Shown: positions 33,078-42,471 of the stretch, one piece after another
How positions within the stretch are numbered: the stretch's first letter is position 1
How the letters are laid out: each line of letters starts with the position of its first letter
DNA from: Paraburkholderia tuberum STM678
GTDB lineage: Bacteria; Pseudomonadota; Gammaproteobacteria; Burkholderiales; Burkholderiaceae
DNA: 64,000 bases
Assembly (NCBI RefSeq): GCF_902833905.1
Contig: NZ_CADFGP010000026.1
Span: forward strand, 47,065-111,064
Direction of reading: 5' to 3'
Program-made: the position numbers and the translations under genes
Notes under the pieces: model-generated
What the model was told of the DNA's origin: nothing
Seen by the model: the letters and a program-made list of their open reading frames with translations, nothing else
The model's database searches: none

Positions 33078-35951
33078 TTACTTTGTGGTGGCGGCGCGCT
33101 TGAGCAGCGGCGCCAGATATTTGCCGGTAAAACTGGCCTTCGACTTCGCGACCTGCTCGGGCGTGCCCTGGGCGATGATCTGTCCGCCGCCGGCGCCGCC
33201 TTCGGGGCCGAGATCGATGACCCAGTCCGCAGTTTTGATTACATCGAGATTATGTTCGATGATCACGACGGTATTACCCTGGTCACGCAACCGGTGTATG
33301 ACTTCCAGCAACTGCGCGATATCGTGAAAGTGCAGGCCGGTAGTCGGTTCGTCAAGGATGTATAGCGTGCGACCGGTATCACGCTTGCTCAGTTCCAGCG
33401 ACAGTTTCACACGCTGCGCCTCGCCGCCCGACAGCGTGGTGGCCGACTGACCCAGGCGAATATAGCCGAGACCCACGTCCAGCAGGGTTTTCAGCTTGCG
33501 CGCGACGACCGGCACGGCCTTGAAGAACTCGTACGCGTGTTCGACCGTCATGTCGAGCACTTCGCTGATGTTGCTGCCTTTGTACTGGATATCGAGCGTT
33601 TCGCGGTTGTAGCGCTTGCCGTGGCACACGTCGCACGGCACGTACACGTCGGGCAGGAAGTGCATTTCGACCTTCAGCACGCCGTCGCCCTGGCACGATT
33701 CGCAGCGCCCGCCCTTCACGTTGAACGAGAAGCGCCCCGGATCGTAGCCGCGCTCCTTGGCGGCCGGCACGCCCGCGAACAGCTCGCGGATCGGCGTGAA
33801 AAGGCCCGTGTAGGTGGCCGGATTCGAGCGCGGCGTGCGGCCGATCGGCGACTGGTCGACGTTGATCACCTTGTCGAAGTGCTCGAGGCCCTCGATCGAC
33901 TCGTACGGCGCAGGCTCCGTGGCCGAGCCGTACAGATGATGCGCGACCGCGTGATACAGCGTGTCGTTGATCAGCGTCGACTTGCCCGAGCCGGACACGC
34001 CGGTCACGCAGGTCAAAAGACCCACCGGCAGATCGAGCGTGACGTTGTGCAGATTGTTGCCGTACGCTTCGACGATGCGCAGGCGCCGCTCGTCGGGATC
34101 CTTGCGCTCGTCGGGGTATTCGATCGTGCGCGCGCCGGACATGTATTGGCCCGTCAGCGACGCCGCGTTCTTCTGCACCTCTTTCGGCGTGCCCTCGGCG
34201 ATCACCATGCCGCCGTGCTCGCCGGCGCCCGGGCCCATATCGACCACGTAGTCGGCCATGCGGATCATGTCCTCGTCGTGCTCGACGACGATCACCGAGT
34301 TGCCGAGATCGCGCAGATGCTTGAGCGTCGAGATCAGCCGGTCGTTGTCGCGCTGATGCAGGCCGATCGACGGTTCGTCGAGCACGTACATCACGCCGGT
34401 CAGCCCCGAGCCGATCTGGGAAGCGAGGCGAATGCGCTGCGCTTCGCCGCCCGACAGCGTTTCGGCGCTGCGTTCGAGCGACAGGTAATCGAGCCCGACG
34501 TTGTTCAGGAACATCAGACGCGCGACGATTTCCTTGACGACCTTGTCGGCGATCTCGCGCTTCGAGCCTTCGAGACGCAGGGTCTGGAAGTAGCCGAGCG
34601 CGTCGCGCAACGGCCAGCCGCTGATCTCGAAGATGCCGCGCGCGTCGCTGTCCGCGCCGATGCGCACGAAGCGCGCCTCGCGACGCAGCCGCGTGCCCGC
34701 GCATGCCGGGCATGGCTGGTTATTCTGGTATTTGGCGAGTTCTTCGCGCACCGCGGACGAATCGGTTTCGCGGTAGCGCCGCTCCAGATTCGGGATGATC
34801 CCTTCGAACACGTGCTCGCGCACCGACGTGCGGCCGCGCTCGTTGATGTACGAAAACGGAATTTCCTGCTTGCCCGAACCGTTCAGCAGGATCTTGCGGA
34901 CTTTCTCCGGCAGGTCCTCGAGCGCGGTGTCGATGTCGAAGTCGTAGAACGCCGCGAGGCTCTGCAGCATCTGGAAGTAGAACTGGTTGCGCCGGTCCCA
35001 GCCCTTCACCGCGCCCGCCGCGAGCGACAGCGACGGATGCGCGACCACCCGCTTCGGATCGAAGAACGTAATCTGGCCGAGGCCGTCGCATTCGGGGCAC
35101 GCGCCCATCGGGTTGTTGAACGAGAACAGGCGCGGCTCGAGTTCCTGCAGCGAATAGGAGCAGATCGGGCAGGCGAACTTCGAGCTGAACAGGTGCTCCT
35201 TGTCCGTATCCATTTCGAGCGCGATCGCGCGGCCGTCGGCGAGACGCAGCGCCGTTTCGAACGATTCGGCAAGGCGCTGCTTCACGTCGGGGCGCACGCG
35301 CAGACGATCGATCACGACGTCGATCGTGTGCTTGTCGTTTTTCTTCAGCTTCGGCAGAGAGTCGACTTCATAGATTTTCGCGGTGCCTTCGTTGGCGGTG
35401 CCGCCGCCCGAGCGCACGCGAAAGCGCACGAAGCCTTGCGCCTGCATGTCCTCGAACAGATCCGTGTGCTCGCCCTTGCGATCGCTGACGACGGGCGCGA
35501 GGATCATCACGCGCGTTTCCTCGGGCAGCGCGAGCGCCGCGTCGACCATCTGCGACACGCTTTGCGCTTCGAGCGGAATCTCGTGATCGGGGCAGTAGGG
35601 CGTGCCGACGCGCGCGAACAGCAGACGCAGATAGTCGTGGATTTCGGTGACGGTGCCGACCGTCGAGCGCGGATTGTGCGAGGTCGCCTTCTGTTCGATC
35701 GAGATAGCCGGCGACAAGCCTTCGATCAGGTCGACGTCCGGCTTTTCCATCAGTTGCAGGAACTGCCGCGCATAGGCGGACAGACTTTCGACGTAGCGCC
35801 GCTGTCCTTCCGCATACAGCGTATCGAACGCCAGCGACGATTTGCCGGAGCCCGAAAGCCCCGTGATAACGACGAGCTTGTGACGCGGTAGGTCGAGATT
35901 GACGTTCTTCAGGTTGTGGGTGCGAGCCCCACGAATACGGATTTGTTCCAC
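33078..35951 (-). CDS. uvrA: Excinuclease ABC subunit A
   Basis: 957 residues from a GTG at 35951 (VEQIRIRGARTHNLKNVNLD), matching the E. coli start. UvrA finds DNA lesions and loads UvrB in nucleotide-excision repair. Seen are Walker A GLSGSGKSSLAFDTLYAEGQ, zinc-binding CPICSYSLQELEPR with ACPECDGLG, the second Walker A GVSGSGKSTLINDTL, zinc motif CESCQGDG with CDVCHG, and two LSGGEAQR signatures. A TTG start at 35990 is possible, but a TATAGT -10 at 36003-35998 would put the transcript start there, favouring the GTG. Confidence 0.96.
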   Translation of the reverse strand: MEQIRIRGARTHNLKNVNLDLPRHKLVVITGLSGSGKSSLAFDTLYAEGQRRYVESLSAYARQFLQLMEKPDVDLIEGLSPAISIEQKATSHNPRSTVGTVTEIHDYLRLLFARVGTPYCPDHEIPLEAQSVSQMVDAALALPEETRVMILAPVVSDRKGEHTDLFEDMQAQGFVRFRVRSGGGTANEGTAKIYEVDSLPKLKKNDKHTIDVVIDRLRVRPDVKQRLAESFETALRLADGRAIALEMDTDKEHLFSSKFACPICSYSLQELEPRLFSFNNPMGACPECDGLGQITFFDPKRVVAHPSLSLAAGAVKGWDRRNQFYFQMLQSLAAFYDFDIDTALEDLPEKVRKILLNGSGKQEIPFSYINERGRTSVREHVFEGIIPNLERRYRETDSSAVREELAKYQNNQPCPACAGTRLRREARFVRIGADSDARGIFEISGWPLRDALGYFQTLRLEGSKREIADKVVKEIVARLMFLNNVGLDYLSLERSAETLSGGEAQRIRLASQIGSGLTGVMYVLDEPSIGLHQRDNDRLISTLKHLRDLGNSVIVVEHDEDMIRMADYVVDMGPGAGEHGGMVIAEGTPKEVQKNAASLTGQYMSGARTIEYPDERKDPDERRLRIVEAYGNNLHNVTLDLPVGLLTCVTGVSGSGKSTLINDTLYHAVAHHLYGSATEPAPYESIEGLEHFDKVINVDQSPIGRTPRSNPATYTGLFTPIRELFAGVPAAKERGYDPGRFSFNVKGGRCESCQGDGVLKVEMHFLPDVYVPCDVCHGKRYNRETLDIQYKGSNISEVLDMTVEHAYEFFKAVPVVARKLKTLLDVGLGYIRLGQSATTLSGGEAQRVKLSLELSKRDTGRTLYILDEPTTGLHFHDIAQLLEVIHRLRDQGNTVVIIEHNLDVIKTADWVIDLGPEGGAGGGQIIAQGTPEQVAKSKASFTGKYLAPLLKRAATTK

Positions 35952-35997
35952 GGATTTATTCCATGAACTGCGGAAAGGGAAAGAGGCCAAACCTGCT

Positions 35998-36003
35998 ACT
36001 ATA
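35998..36003 (-). promoter_or_regulatory. TATAGT -10 box of uvrA
   Basis: Reverse-strand TATAGT about 47 bases before the GTG start. No LexA-type palindrome is seen around it. Nothing else is recognised in the 302-base gap to the next gene (35952-36253). Confidence 0.35.
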
Positions 36004-36253
36004 ACGACTTTTCCAGACCGCCGTTACGGTGTGCTGACAGCGGGAAAAAGGCGTAACTGGGGCCGTTTTCCGTGAGTACAAGATGCCGCGAGGGGTGAGC
36101 GGGGGCGATGGGGCACGGGCTTTGCGCGTCTCGTCGGCGCGGACCCGCCGATATGCCGGGGCTAGCCGCCTGCCTGTTCGTTCTGCTCCACTGTGCCGGC
36201 GGCCAAGGCTGTCCCCACGGGCTCGCCGCCCGGTTCATTCAAACAACGCTTCG

Positions 36254-37441
36254 ATGTCCAATCCGTCCGCCATCTCCACACGCATGAGCGCGCCCGAATT
36301 GCGCGCGACCGTGTCGCTTGCCGCCATCTTCGCGCTGCGCATGCTGGGTCTCTTCATGATCATGCCGGTGTTCTCGATCTACGCGAAGACCATTCCCGGC
36401 GGCGAAAACGTGCTGCTCGTCGGCATCGCGCTCGGCGCGTACGGCGTCACGCAGTCGATGCTCTACATCTTCTATGGCTGGATCTCCGACAAGGTCGGCC
36501 GCAAGCCGGTGATCGCGACGGGCCTGCTGATCTTCGCGATCGGCAGCTTCGTCGCGGCGGCCGCGCACGACATGACGTGGATCATCGTCGGCCGGGTGAT
36601 TCAGGGGATGGGTGCGGTGTCGTCGGCGGTGATCGCGTTCATCGCCGATCTGACCTCGGAGGAACATCGCACGAAGGCGATGGCGATGGTCGGCGGCAGC
36701 ATCGGCGTGTCGTTCGCGGTCGCGATCGTCGGCGCGCCGATCGTGTTCCACTGGCTCGGCATGAGCGGGCTCTTCACGCTGGTCGGCGTGTTCTCGATTC
36801 TCGCGATCGGCGTCGTGATATGGGTCGTGCCCGATGCGCCGAAGCCGGTGCATGTGCGCGCGCCGTTCGCCGAAGTGCTGCACAACGTCGAGTTGCTGCG
36901 TTTGAATTTCGGCGTGCTCGTGCTGCACGCCACGCAAACCGCGCTGTTCCTCGTCGTGCCGCGCATTCTCGAAGCGGGCGGGCTGCCGGTCGCTTCACAC
37001 TGGAAGGTGTATCTGCCGGTGATGGGGCTGTCGTTCGTGATGATGGTGCCGGCGATCATCGCCGCCGAGAAGCGCGGCAAGATGAAGATCGTGCTGCTGT
37101 CGGCGATCGCTCTTATCCTGATCGGCCAGTTGTTATTGGGCGTTGCTCCGCATACGATTCTGAGTGTGGCGGCGATCCTGTTCGTGTACTTTCTCGGCTT
37201 CAATATTCTCGAGGCCTCGCAGCCTTCGCTGGTGTCGAAGCTCGCGCCCGGTACCCGCAAGGGAGCCGCGGCCGGCGTGTACAACACCACGCAGTCGATC
37301 GGTCTTGCGCTGGGCGGAGTGGTCGGCGGCTGGCTCCTGAAGGTGAACGGCCAGAGCGCGGTTTTCTTCGCCTGCTCCGGGCTGGTATTTTGCTGGCTTA
37401 TAATCGCCGCAAAGATGAAACAGCCGCCGCGCAAGGCATAA
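36254..37441 (+). CDS. Major facilitator superfamily transporter
   Basis: 395 residues from the ATG at 36254 with 12 hydrophobic segments. The loop 2-3 motif is GWISDKVGRKPVIATG, and RVIQGMGAVSSAVIAFIADL is the helix-4 motif of drug/H+ antiporters. It lacks the C-terminal soluble domain of YajR. The frame is open 170 bases upstream, but that part lies in the uvrA promoter region. It stands between uvrA and ssb, as in other Burkholderia. The substrate is unknown. Confidence 0.88.
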   Translation: MSNPSAISTRMSAPELRATVSLAAIFALRMLGLFMIMPVFSIYAKTIPGGENVLLVGIALGAYGVTQSMLYIFYGWISDKVGRKPVIATGLLIFAIGSFVAAAAHDMTWIIVGRVIQGMGAVSSAVIAFIADLTSEEHRTKAMAMVGGSIGVSFAVAIVGAPIVFHWLGMSGLFTLVGVFSILAIGVVIWVVPDAPKPVHVRAPFAEVLHNVELLRLNFGVLVLHATQTALFLVVPRILEAGGLPVASHWKVYLPVMGLSFVMMVPAIIAAEKRGKMKIVLLSAIALILIGQLLLGVAPHTILSVAAILFVYFLGFNILEASQPSLVSKLAPGTRKGAAAGVYNTTQSIGLALGGVVGGWLLKVNGQSAVFFACSGLVFCWLIIAAKMKQPPRKA

Positions 37442-37587
37442 CACAGCGTACTCGGGGCACCTCCCGAATCATCCAGAACTCACCCGGCGGCGGGCAGAGG
37501 CGCTCTTCTGGTCTCGGGCCTGCCGGCCGTGAGACGCGAACCGCGTAGTGCCGCGCCGCCTGCAACAGGAATCAACAGGAGAAATTC

Positions 37588-38118
37588 ATGGCATCCGTGA
37601 ACAAGGTCATTCTGGTCGGCAACCTCGGCGCCGATCCGGAAGTCCGCTATCTTCCGAGCGGCGACGCAGTGGCGAACATCCGCCTTGCGACGACGGACCG
37701 CTACAAGGACAAGGCGTCGGGCGAGATGAAGGAAGCCACCGAGTGGCACCGCGTCGCGTTCTTCGGCCGCCTCGCGGAAATCGTGGCGGAATATCTGAAG
37801 AAGGGCTCGTCGGTGTACCTCGAAGGGCGCATCCGCACGCGCAAGTGGCAGGCGCAGGACGGCACCGATCGCTATTCGACCGAGATCGTCGCGGAGCAGA
37901 TGCAGATGCTGGGCGGCCGCGGCGGCGCGTCGATGGGTGGCGGCGATGAAGGCGGTTATAGCCGTGGCGAGCCGTCGGAGCGCAGCGGCGGCGGCGGTGG
38001 TCGCGCGATGTCGTCGGGCGGCGGTTCGCGTGGCGGTAGCGGCGGTGGCGGTGCGAGCCGTCCGAGCGCGCCGGCTGGCGGCGGCTTCGACGAGATGGAC
38101 GACGATATTCCGTTCTGA
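37588..38118 (+). CDS. ssb: Single-stranded DNA-binding protein
   Basis: 176 residues. The N-terminal OB fold (residues 1-110, MASVNKVILVGNLGADPEVR, TEWHRVAFFGRLAEIVAEYL) is followed by a Gly/Ser-rich linker and the acidic tip DEMDDDIPF that recruits repair and replication proteins. An AACAGGAG Shine-Dalgarno lies before the ATG. It is divergent from no gene and ends in a strong terminator. Confidence 0.97.
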   Translation: MASVNKVILVGNLGADPEVRYLPSGDAVANIRLATTDRYKDKASGEMKEATEWHRVAFFGRLAEIVAEYLKKGSSVYLEGRIRTRKWQAQDGTDRYSTEIVAEQMQMLGGRGGASMGGGDEGGYSRGEPSERSGGGGGRAMSSGGGSRGGSGGGGASRPSAPAGGGFDEMDDDIPF

Positions 38119-38173
38119 TCGTTGCGGCTCGATGCCGAGCCGACCAGCGTCCCGCTGATCGACACAAAAACAG

Positions 38174-38203
38174 AGGCCCGCTTTCTGCCAGGAAAGCGGG
38201 CCT
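38174..38203. terminator. Intrinsic terminator after ssb
   Basis: AGGCCCGCTTTC (38174-38185) pairs perfectly with GAAAGCGGGCCT (38192-38203) around a six-base loop, followed by TTCTG and later T-rich bases. Confidence 0.8.
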
Positions 38204-38267
38204 TTCTGCCTTCTGTTTGCCGGCATTTTTTACGTCACGCGCGCGGACGGGGCATTTCGTCAGAAAC

Positions 38268-39068
38268 TCACCGACTCAAATGCTCCAACGTATCCCGCAA
38301 CGGCAGACTCGAAATCACGATCGGCCCGGTGAACGGCGTGTCGAGATCGACGATCACATAAACCGCCGAAGCAATCGACACCGCTCCCAGCGATATCGTC
38401 ACCAGCGCCAACGCATTACGCGGCGCGATCAACCCGAAGCTCAGAAAGATCACGCCTAGCCAGAACGTCAGCGTCTTGAAGAACGGCTGCGAAATCGAGC
38501 TGTGCGCTTCCTCGATGATTTTCCAGCGCGCATCGATGACGCGCCGGTACTGCGTCAACGCGTCATCGAGCGCACGTTGCTGCAACGCATCCTGCGTGCG
38601 CAGTTGTCGCAATTGCCGCCCCACCGTGGTCAGCATGTCGCCCAGATGCACGTTTTCGAGTTGCTGCGGATTGCCCGGCGGCCCGAGATCGCGCGGATAG
38701 TCGCCGCTCGGCGCGGGCTCGCGCGGCCATGTCGAAGCGATCGCCGCCGCCGTGTACTGGCGCAACAGGCGCCGCGATTCGTCGGCCGCGCTGCCGAGCT
38801 CGCGCAGCGTCGAGTCGAATTCGATCAGTTCGGCCGCATAGCTGCGCATATCGTTCGACGCGGTGTCGAAGCTCGCTTTCGCCGATGCCGTCATCAAACC
38901 CAGCACCAGCGCGGCGAACGTCACCAGCATGCCGATCACGAGCTGCACGAGCTGTACGGTCTCGTGTGCCTTGTGCTCTTCCGGCAGCAGCGGCCGCACC
39001 CCGACGCCGAGGCCGGTGGCGATCAGCAGCAGCGCGAACACGAGTACGGCCGAACCGATTTCCGACAT
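38268..39068 (-). CDS. DUF4239-family membrane protein
   Basis: 266 residues from the ATG at 39068. Two N-terminal helices (residues ~5-25 and ~42-65, LVIGMLVTFAALVLGLMTAS) and two C-terminal helices (~205-245) flank a soluble helical middle. This pattern and the LGLMTASAKASFD stretch fit the DUF4239 (bestrophin-like) family. The function is unknown. It converges on ssb and is divergent from the chemoreceptor gene. Confidence 0.75.
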   Translation of the reverse strand: MSEIGSAVLVFALLLIATGLGVGVRPLLPEEHKAHETVQLVQLVIGMLVTFAALVLGLMTASAKASFDTASNDMRSYAAELIEFDSTLRELGSAADESRRLLRQYTAAAIASTWPREPAPSGDYPRDLGPPGNPQQLENVHLGDMLTTVGRQLRQLRTQDALQQRALDDALTQYRRVIDARWKIIEEAHSSISQPFFKTLTFWLGVIFLSFGLIAPRNALALVTISLGAVSIASAVYVIVDLDTPFTGPIVISSLPLRDTLEHLSR

Positions 39069-39167
39069 GGGCGCGCTCCGGGCAGGAAGGGGCTTCGACA
39101 GAAGAGCTTCAGCAAACGGGCTTCGAGACTCTATTGATGTAACGCAAGCCGGGCGAGCGATCAACCA

Positions 39168-39194
39168 TAAAGTTTTTGGCCGATACGCCGTTGT
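39168..39194 (+). promoter_or_regulatory. FliA (sigma-28)-type promoter of the chemoreceptor gene
   Basis: A perfect -35 TAAAGTTT (39168-39175) is followed, at the canonical 11-base spacing, by GCCGTTGT (39187-39194), which keeps the invariant GCCG of the -10 consensus GCCGATAA. It is oriented toward the chemoreceptor gene, about 135 bases before its ATG. Confidence 0.65.
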
Positions 39195-39329
39195 CCCGAA
39201 TGTGCTGTTTGCTTAATTTTCAGATAAGTTGCGGACCGGGCCGAACGGCGTGGGCGCAGCCTGCGTGGCCATGCAGCTATCGTCAACGATACGGAATCAT
39301 CGGCCGGGCAGCCAAAGGAGACCAGTCCG

Positions 39330-40976
39330 ATGTTGAAAAAGCTGTCGATTCGCACCAGCCTTACCCTGATGATCGTGTTCTTCGGCATCGTGCTGCTGCT
39401 CGGCGCGGCCGCGGGATTGTTGTCGCTGCGCTCGTCGAACGCGTCGCTGCAACAGATGTACACGGTCGACACGCCCGCCGTCGCCGACCTCGAAGGCAGC
39501 GCCGGCCAACTGCTGCGCCTGCGGCTCGCGCTCGCGACGTACGCGTCGCTCGTCGCGCTGAACGATCAGGACGGCGCGAACGCCGTGCTCAAGCGCTTCG
39601 ATCAGTACCGCAAAGCCTCTGACGAGCGGCTTGCCCACTATTTGAGCCATGCGGGCACGGATGCCGATGAGCAGCGTCTGATCGCCGACATGCAGCAGAA
39701 GCGCGACGCGTTCCTGCACGACGGCGTCGACCCGACGCTCGCCGCGCTGAAGTCGAGCGACATCAACGCCTTCCAGCAATTGCAGGCGCATAAACTGCCG
39801 TCGCTGTACAGCGCGTACGAGAAGGCCATGCTCGCGCTCGAGCAGTTGCAGCTCGATCACGGCGCACAGCGCTACAAGGATGCGCAGGACCTGTTCTACG
39901 CGATCAGCACGGCGGTGGCGATCGGCATTGCGCTGTCGCTGGTCGGCGGCTTGCTCGCCCGCTTCGTGCTCGTGCGCGCGATCGTCACGCCGGTCGATGC
40001 GACGATCGCGCAGTTCCAGCGCATCGCCAACGGCGACCTGAGCGGCCGCATCGAGGTGCTCAGCGACAACGAGATGGGCCGTCTCGCGGCCGCGCTGCGC
40101 AAGATGCAGGAGTCGCTGATCGCGACGGTCAACGCGGTTCGTCAAGGTACCGATTCGATCGATACCGGCGTCAGCGAGATCGCGGCCGGCAACGCCGATC
40201 TGTCGCAACGCACCGAGGAGCAGGCGGCGGCGCTCGAGGAAACGGCCGCGAGCATCGAAGAGCTGACCACGACGGTCAAGCAGACGGCCGACAACGCGAA
40301 AGAGGCGAGCTCGCTCGCGCAGGGCGCCTCGACGCTGGCCGCGCAGGGCGGCGAGCTGACCGAGCAGGTGGTCGGCACGATGCACGGCATCGTCGACGAT
40401 TCGCGGCGGATTGCCGATATCGTTGGCGTAATCGAGGGCATCGCCTTCCAGACCAACATCCTCGCGCTGAACGCCGCGGTCGAGGCGGCGCGAGCGGGCG
40501 AGCAGGGACGCGGCTTCGCGGTCGTCGCGAGCGAAGTGCGCTCGCTCGCGCAGCGCAGCGCGGCGGCGGCCAAGGAGATCAAGGGCTTGATCGACGCGTC
40601 GACCACCCGCGTGGAGCGGGGCTCGCAGCTCGTCGAGCGCTCGGGCACGACGATGAACGACATCGTCGGCGCGATCGCGCGCGTCAGTTCCATCATGAAC
40701 GAGATCGCGGCGGCGGCGCTCGAACAGAGCACCGGCATCGATCAGGTCAATCGCGCGGTCGGTCAGATGGACGAGGTCACGCAGCAGAACGCGGCGCTCG
40801 TCGAGCAGGCGGCCGCGGCGGCGAGTTCGCTGGAAGACCAGGCGCGGCGCCTGTCGACGGCGGTGGCGGTGTTCCGGACCGGCAGCGAATCGCGCAGCCG
40901 TGCTCCGGCGCCCGGCGCGAAGCTGGCCGGTGTTGCCGGCGAGCGGAGACTGGACAGCGAGTTTGTCGCGGCGTAA
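39330..40976 (+). CDS. Methyl-accepting chemotaxis protein (Tar-type ligand-binding domain)
   Basis: 548 residues. A membrane helix (residues ~12-34) is followed by a four-helix periplasmic domain (~35-185) of the Tar type, a second helix (~190-212), HAMP (~213-265) and the signalling domain. The hairpin tip IAFQTNILALNAAVEAARAG, followed by EQGRGFAVVASEVRSLAQRS, is clear. The C-terminus lacks a NWETF-type CheR tether. Its FliA-type promoter places it in the flagellar/chemotaxis regulon. The ligand is unknown. Confidence 0.95.
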   Translation: MLKKLSIRTSLTLMIVFFGIVLLLGAAAGLLSLRSSNASLQQMYTVDTPAVADLEGSAGQLLRLRLALATYASLVALNDQDGANAVLKRFDQYRKASDERLAHYLSHAGTDADEQRLIADMQQKRDAFLHDGVDPTLAALKSSDINAFQQLQAHKLPSLYSAYEKAMLALEQLQLDHGAQRYKDAQDLFYAISTAVAIGIALSLVGGLLARFVLVRAIVTPVDATIAQFQRIANGDLSGRIEVLSDNEMGRLAAALRKMQESLIATVNAVRQGTDSIDTGVSEIAAGNADLSQRTEEQAAALEETAASIEELTTTVKQTADNAKEASSLAQGASTLAAQGGELTEQVVGTMHGIVDDSRRIADIVGVIEGIAFQTNILALNAAVEAARAGEQGRGFAVVASEVRSLAQRSAAAAKEIKGLIDASTTRVERGSQLVERSGTTMNDIVGAIARVSSIMNEIAAAALEQSTGIDQVNRAVGQMDEVTQQNAALVEQAAAAASSLEDQARRLSTAVAVFRTGSESRSRAPAPGAKLAGVAGERRLDSEFVAA

Positions 40977-41021
40977 CGCGAGCCGTTGCGCTGCGTCAAC
41001 CCGCGACCTCTCACCGTCCCA

Positions 41022-41492
41022 CTACTGCATGGCCGCGTCATACCTCGCCACCGCATCGATTTCCTCGGGCGTCATCTGCCGCGCGACATTGCGCATCTGC
41101 TCGTTGATGTCGTTGCGCCGCGCGCCCGAAGCGAACGCCTGCAACTGCGCGGCCAGATAGGCCGCCGACTGTCCGCCGAGCCACGGCGCCGCGCCCTTGC
41201 GATCGAGTTGGCCATGACACGCCGCGCACGGTGCGATATTGCGTTGCGGGTCGCCCTGCATCACGAGCCTGGTTGCGGTCGCATCGGGTCCTTCGCCGGC
41301 GCGGGTCTTCTCGGCCGCCGCGGGGAGCGGGAGCGACGCGTAGTACACCGCCAGATCGTGCAGATCCTGGTCGCTGCGTCCCGCAATGATTGCCTGCATG
41401 ACCGCGCTTTGCCGCTGGCCGCTCTGGAAGTCGCGCAATTCCTTGTCGGTCACGTCGGCGTACTGCCCGGCCAGCGCCGATTTGTGCGTCAT
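41022..41492 (-). pseudogene. Truncated di-haem cytochrome c gene (first haem site missing)
   Basis: 156 residues. The C-terminal half is an intact class I cytochrome c domain: CAACHG haem site in APCAACHGQLDRKGAAPWLGGQ and a distal Met in RQMTPEEI. The N-terminal part (SALAGQYADVTDKELRDFQSGQRQ...) reads as the second half of a first cytochrome domain, beginning after where CxxCH should be. No signal peptide is present, so export and haem attachment are unlikely. The ATG overlaps the lysR stop (ATGA), pointing to a deletion that joined the two genes. Confidence 0.75.
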
Positions 41493-42376
41493 GCGAAGAG
41501 CCGCACGAGCGCATCACGTGCATTGCTGACCAACTCGCTTTCGCCCGGACGCCGCGGCAGCAGATGAAACTCGATGGCGGGCAGCGGTGGCAAGCCGAAG
41601 TTCGCGGCACACGCCACCACGCCGCCGCCGAGCGACGACTCGTTCAGACAGGAAATCCCGAGCCCCGCCTTCAATGCGAGCTGCAGGCCCGCGACGCCCG
41701 ACGCCGAATGCGACACCACGTACGGTACCTTGTGTTGGTCGAGCAGCTTGACGACGAAGCGCTGCAACTGACACGTCGACGGCAGCAGCACCAGTTGATA
41801 CGGCGCGATGGGGCGGCTGGCGGCATCGGCGCAACTGGCCCATAGCAGCCTTTCGCGCCGCACGACGATGCTCGCGGCACCGGCACCCGCGCCGCGTGCA
41901 CGCAGCTGGCCTGTGACGAGCCGCGCCGACAAACCGATGTCGAACGACGCGTGATCGTCCGCGCCGCTGTCGATCACCGCGCTCGGCAGCACCGTCACGT
42001 GCAGCTTCAGCCGCGGATGCTGTTCCGAAAACGTCTTGAGGATGCGCGCGATGTCGTGCGGCCGGTAGTAATCGGTGATCGCGATGCGCAGCTCGCCGTC
42101 GAGCGAGCGGCCTTGCAGGTCGTCGAAGGCCGCTTCGCTCATCGCGATGATGCGGCGCGCATGCTCGAGCAGGCGCTCGCCCGCCGACGTCGGACTCACA
42201 CCCTGCCGGCTGCGCACGAGGAGCGGCTGGCCGGCGCGCTCCTCGAGCTTCTTCAACTGCTCGCTTACCGACGACTGCGACAGGAACACGCGCTGCGCGC
42301 CTGCCGACACCCCGCCCGATTCGGCGACGGCGACGAAGGTCCGCAACTGCGCAAGGTCGAAACCACGCTGGCTCAT
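41489..42376 (-). CDS. LysR-family transcriptional regulator
   Basis: 295 residues from the ATG at 42376. The N-terminal winged helix-turn-helix reads FDLAQLRTFVAVAESGGVSA with QSSVSEQLKKLEERAG as the recognition region. A periplasmic-binding-like effector domain follows (residues ~90-290). It is divergent from an MFS transporter gene, and the 95-base gap holds a 31-base-spaced direct repeat that could be its operator. The effector is unknown. The longer frame to 42583 runs into the transporter gene. Confidence 0.93.
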   Translation of the reverse strand: MSQRGFDLAQLRTFVAVAESGGVSAGAQRVFLSQSSVSEQLKKLEERAGQPLLVRSRQGVSPTSAGERLLEHARRIIAMSEAAFDDLQGRSLDGELRIAITDYYRPHDIARILKTFSEQHPRLKLHVTVLPSAVIDSGADDHASFDIGLSARLVTGQLRARGAGAGAASIVVRRERLLWASCADAASRPIAPYQLVLLPSTCQLQRFVVKLLDQHKVPYVVSHSASGVAGLQLALKAGLGISCLNESSLGGGVVACAANFGLPPLPAIEFHLLPRRPGESELVSNARDALVRLFA

Positions 42377-42380
42377 GATT

Positions 42381-42426
42381 CGGTTTTTCCGATGGTGGCG
42401 ATCTGAATTTCCGGCTTTGCCGATGG
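42381..42426. promoter_or_regulatory. Direct repeat in the lysR/MFS intergenic region, candidate operator
   Basis: CGGTTTTTCCGATGG (42381-42395) and CGGCTTTGCCGATGG (42412-42426) match at 13 of 15 bases and are 31 bases apart, about three helical turns. The position between divergent genes is where LysR proteins normally bind. Confidence 0.5.
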
Positions 42427-42471
42427 AATGCCAAGCCGTAGCATACCCTCGAATGACACACGGAGGGTGTG

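Noticed and set aside
33537..35891. A 784-codon forward frame opposite uvrA
   Set aside because: uvrA on the other strand is unmistakable; the forward product is Arg/Val/Ala-rich without motifs.
35952..36080. LexA (SOS) box upstream of uvrA
   Set aside because: I looked for CTGT-N8-ACAG and found no acceptable match.
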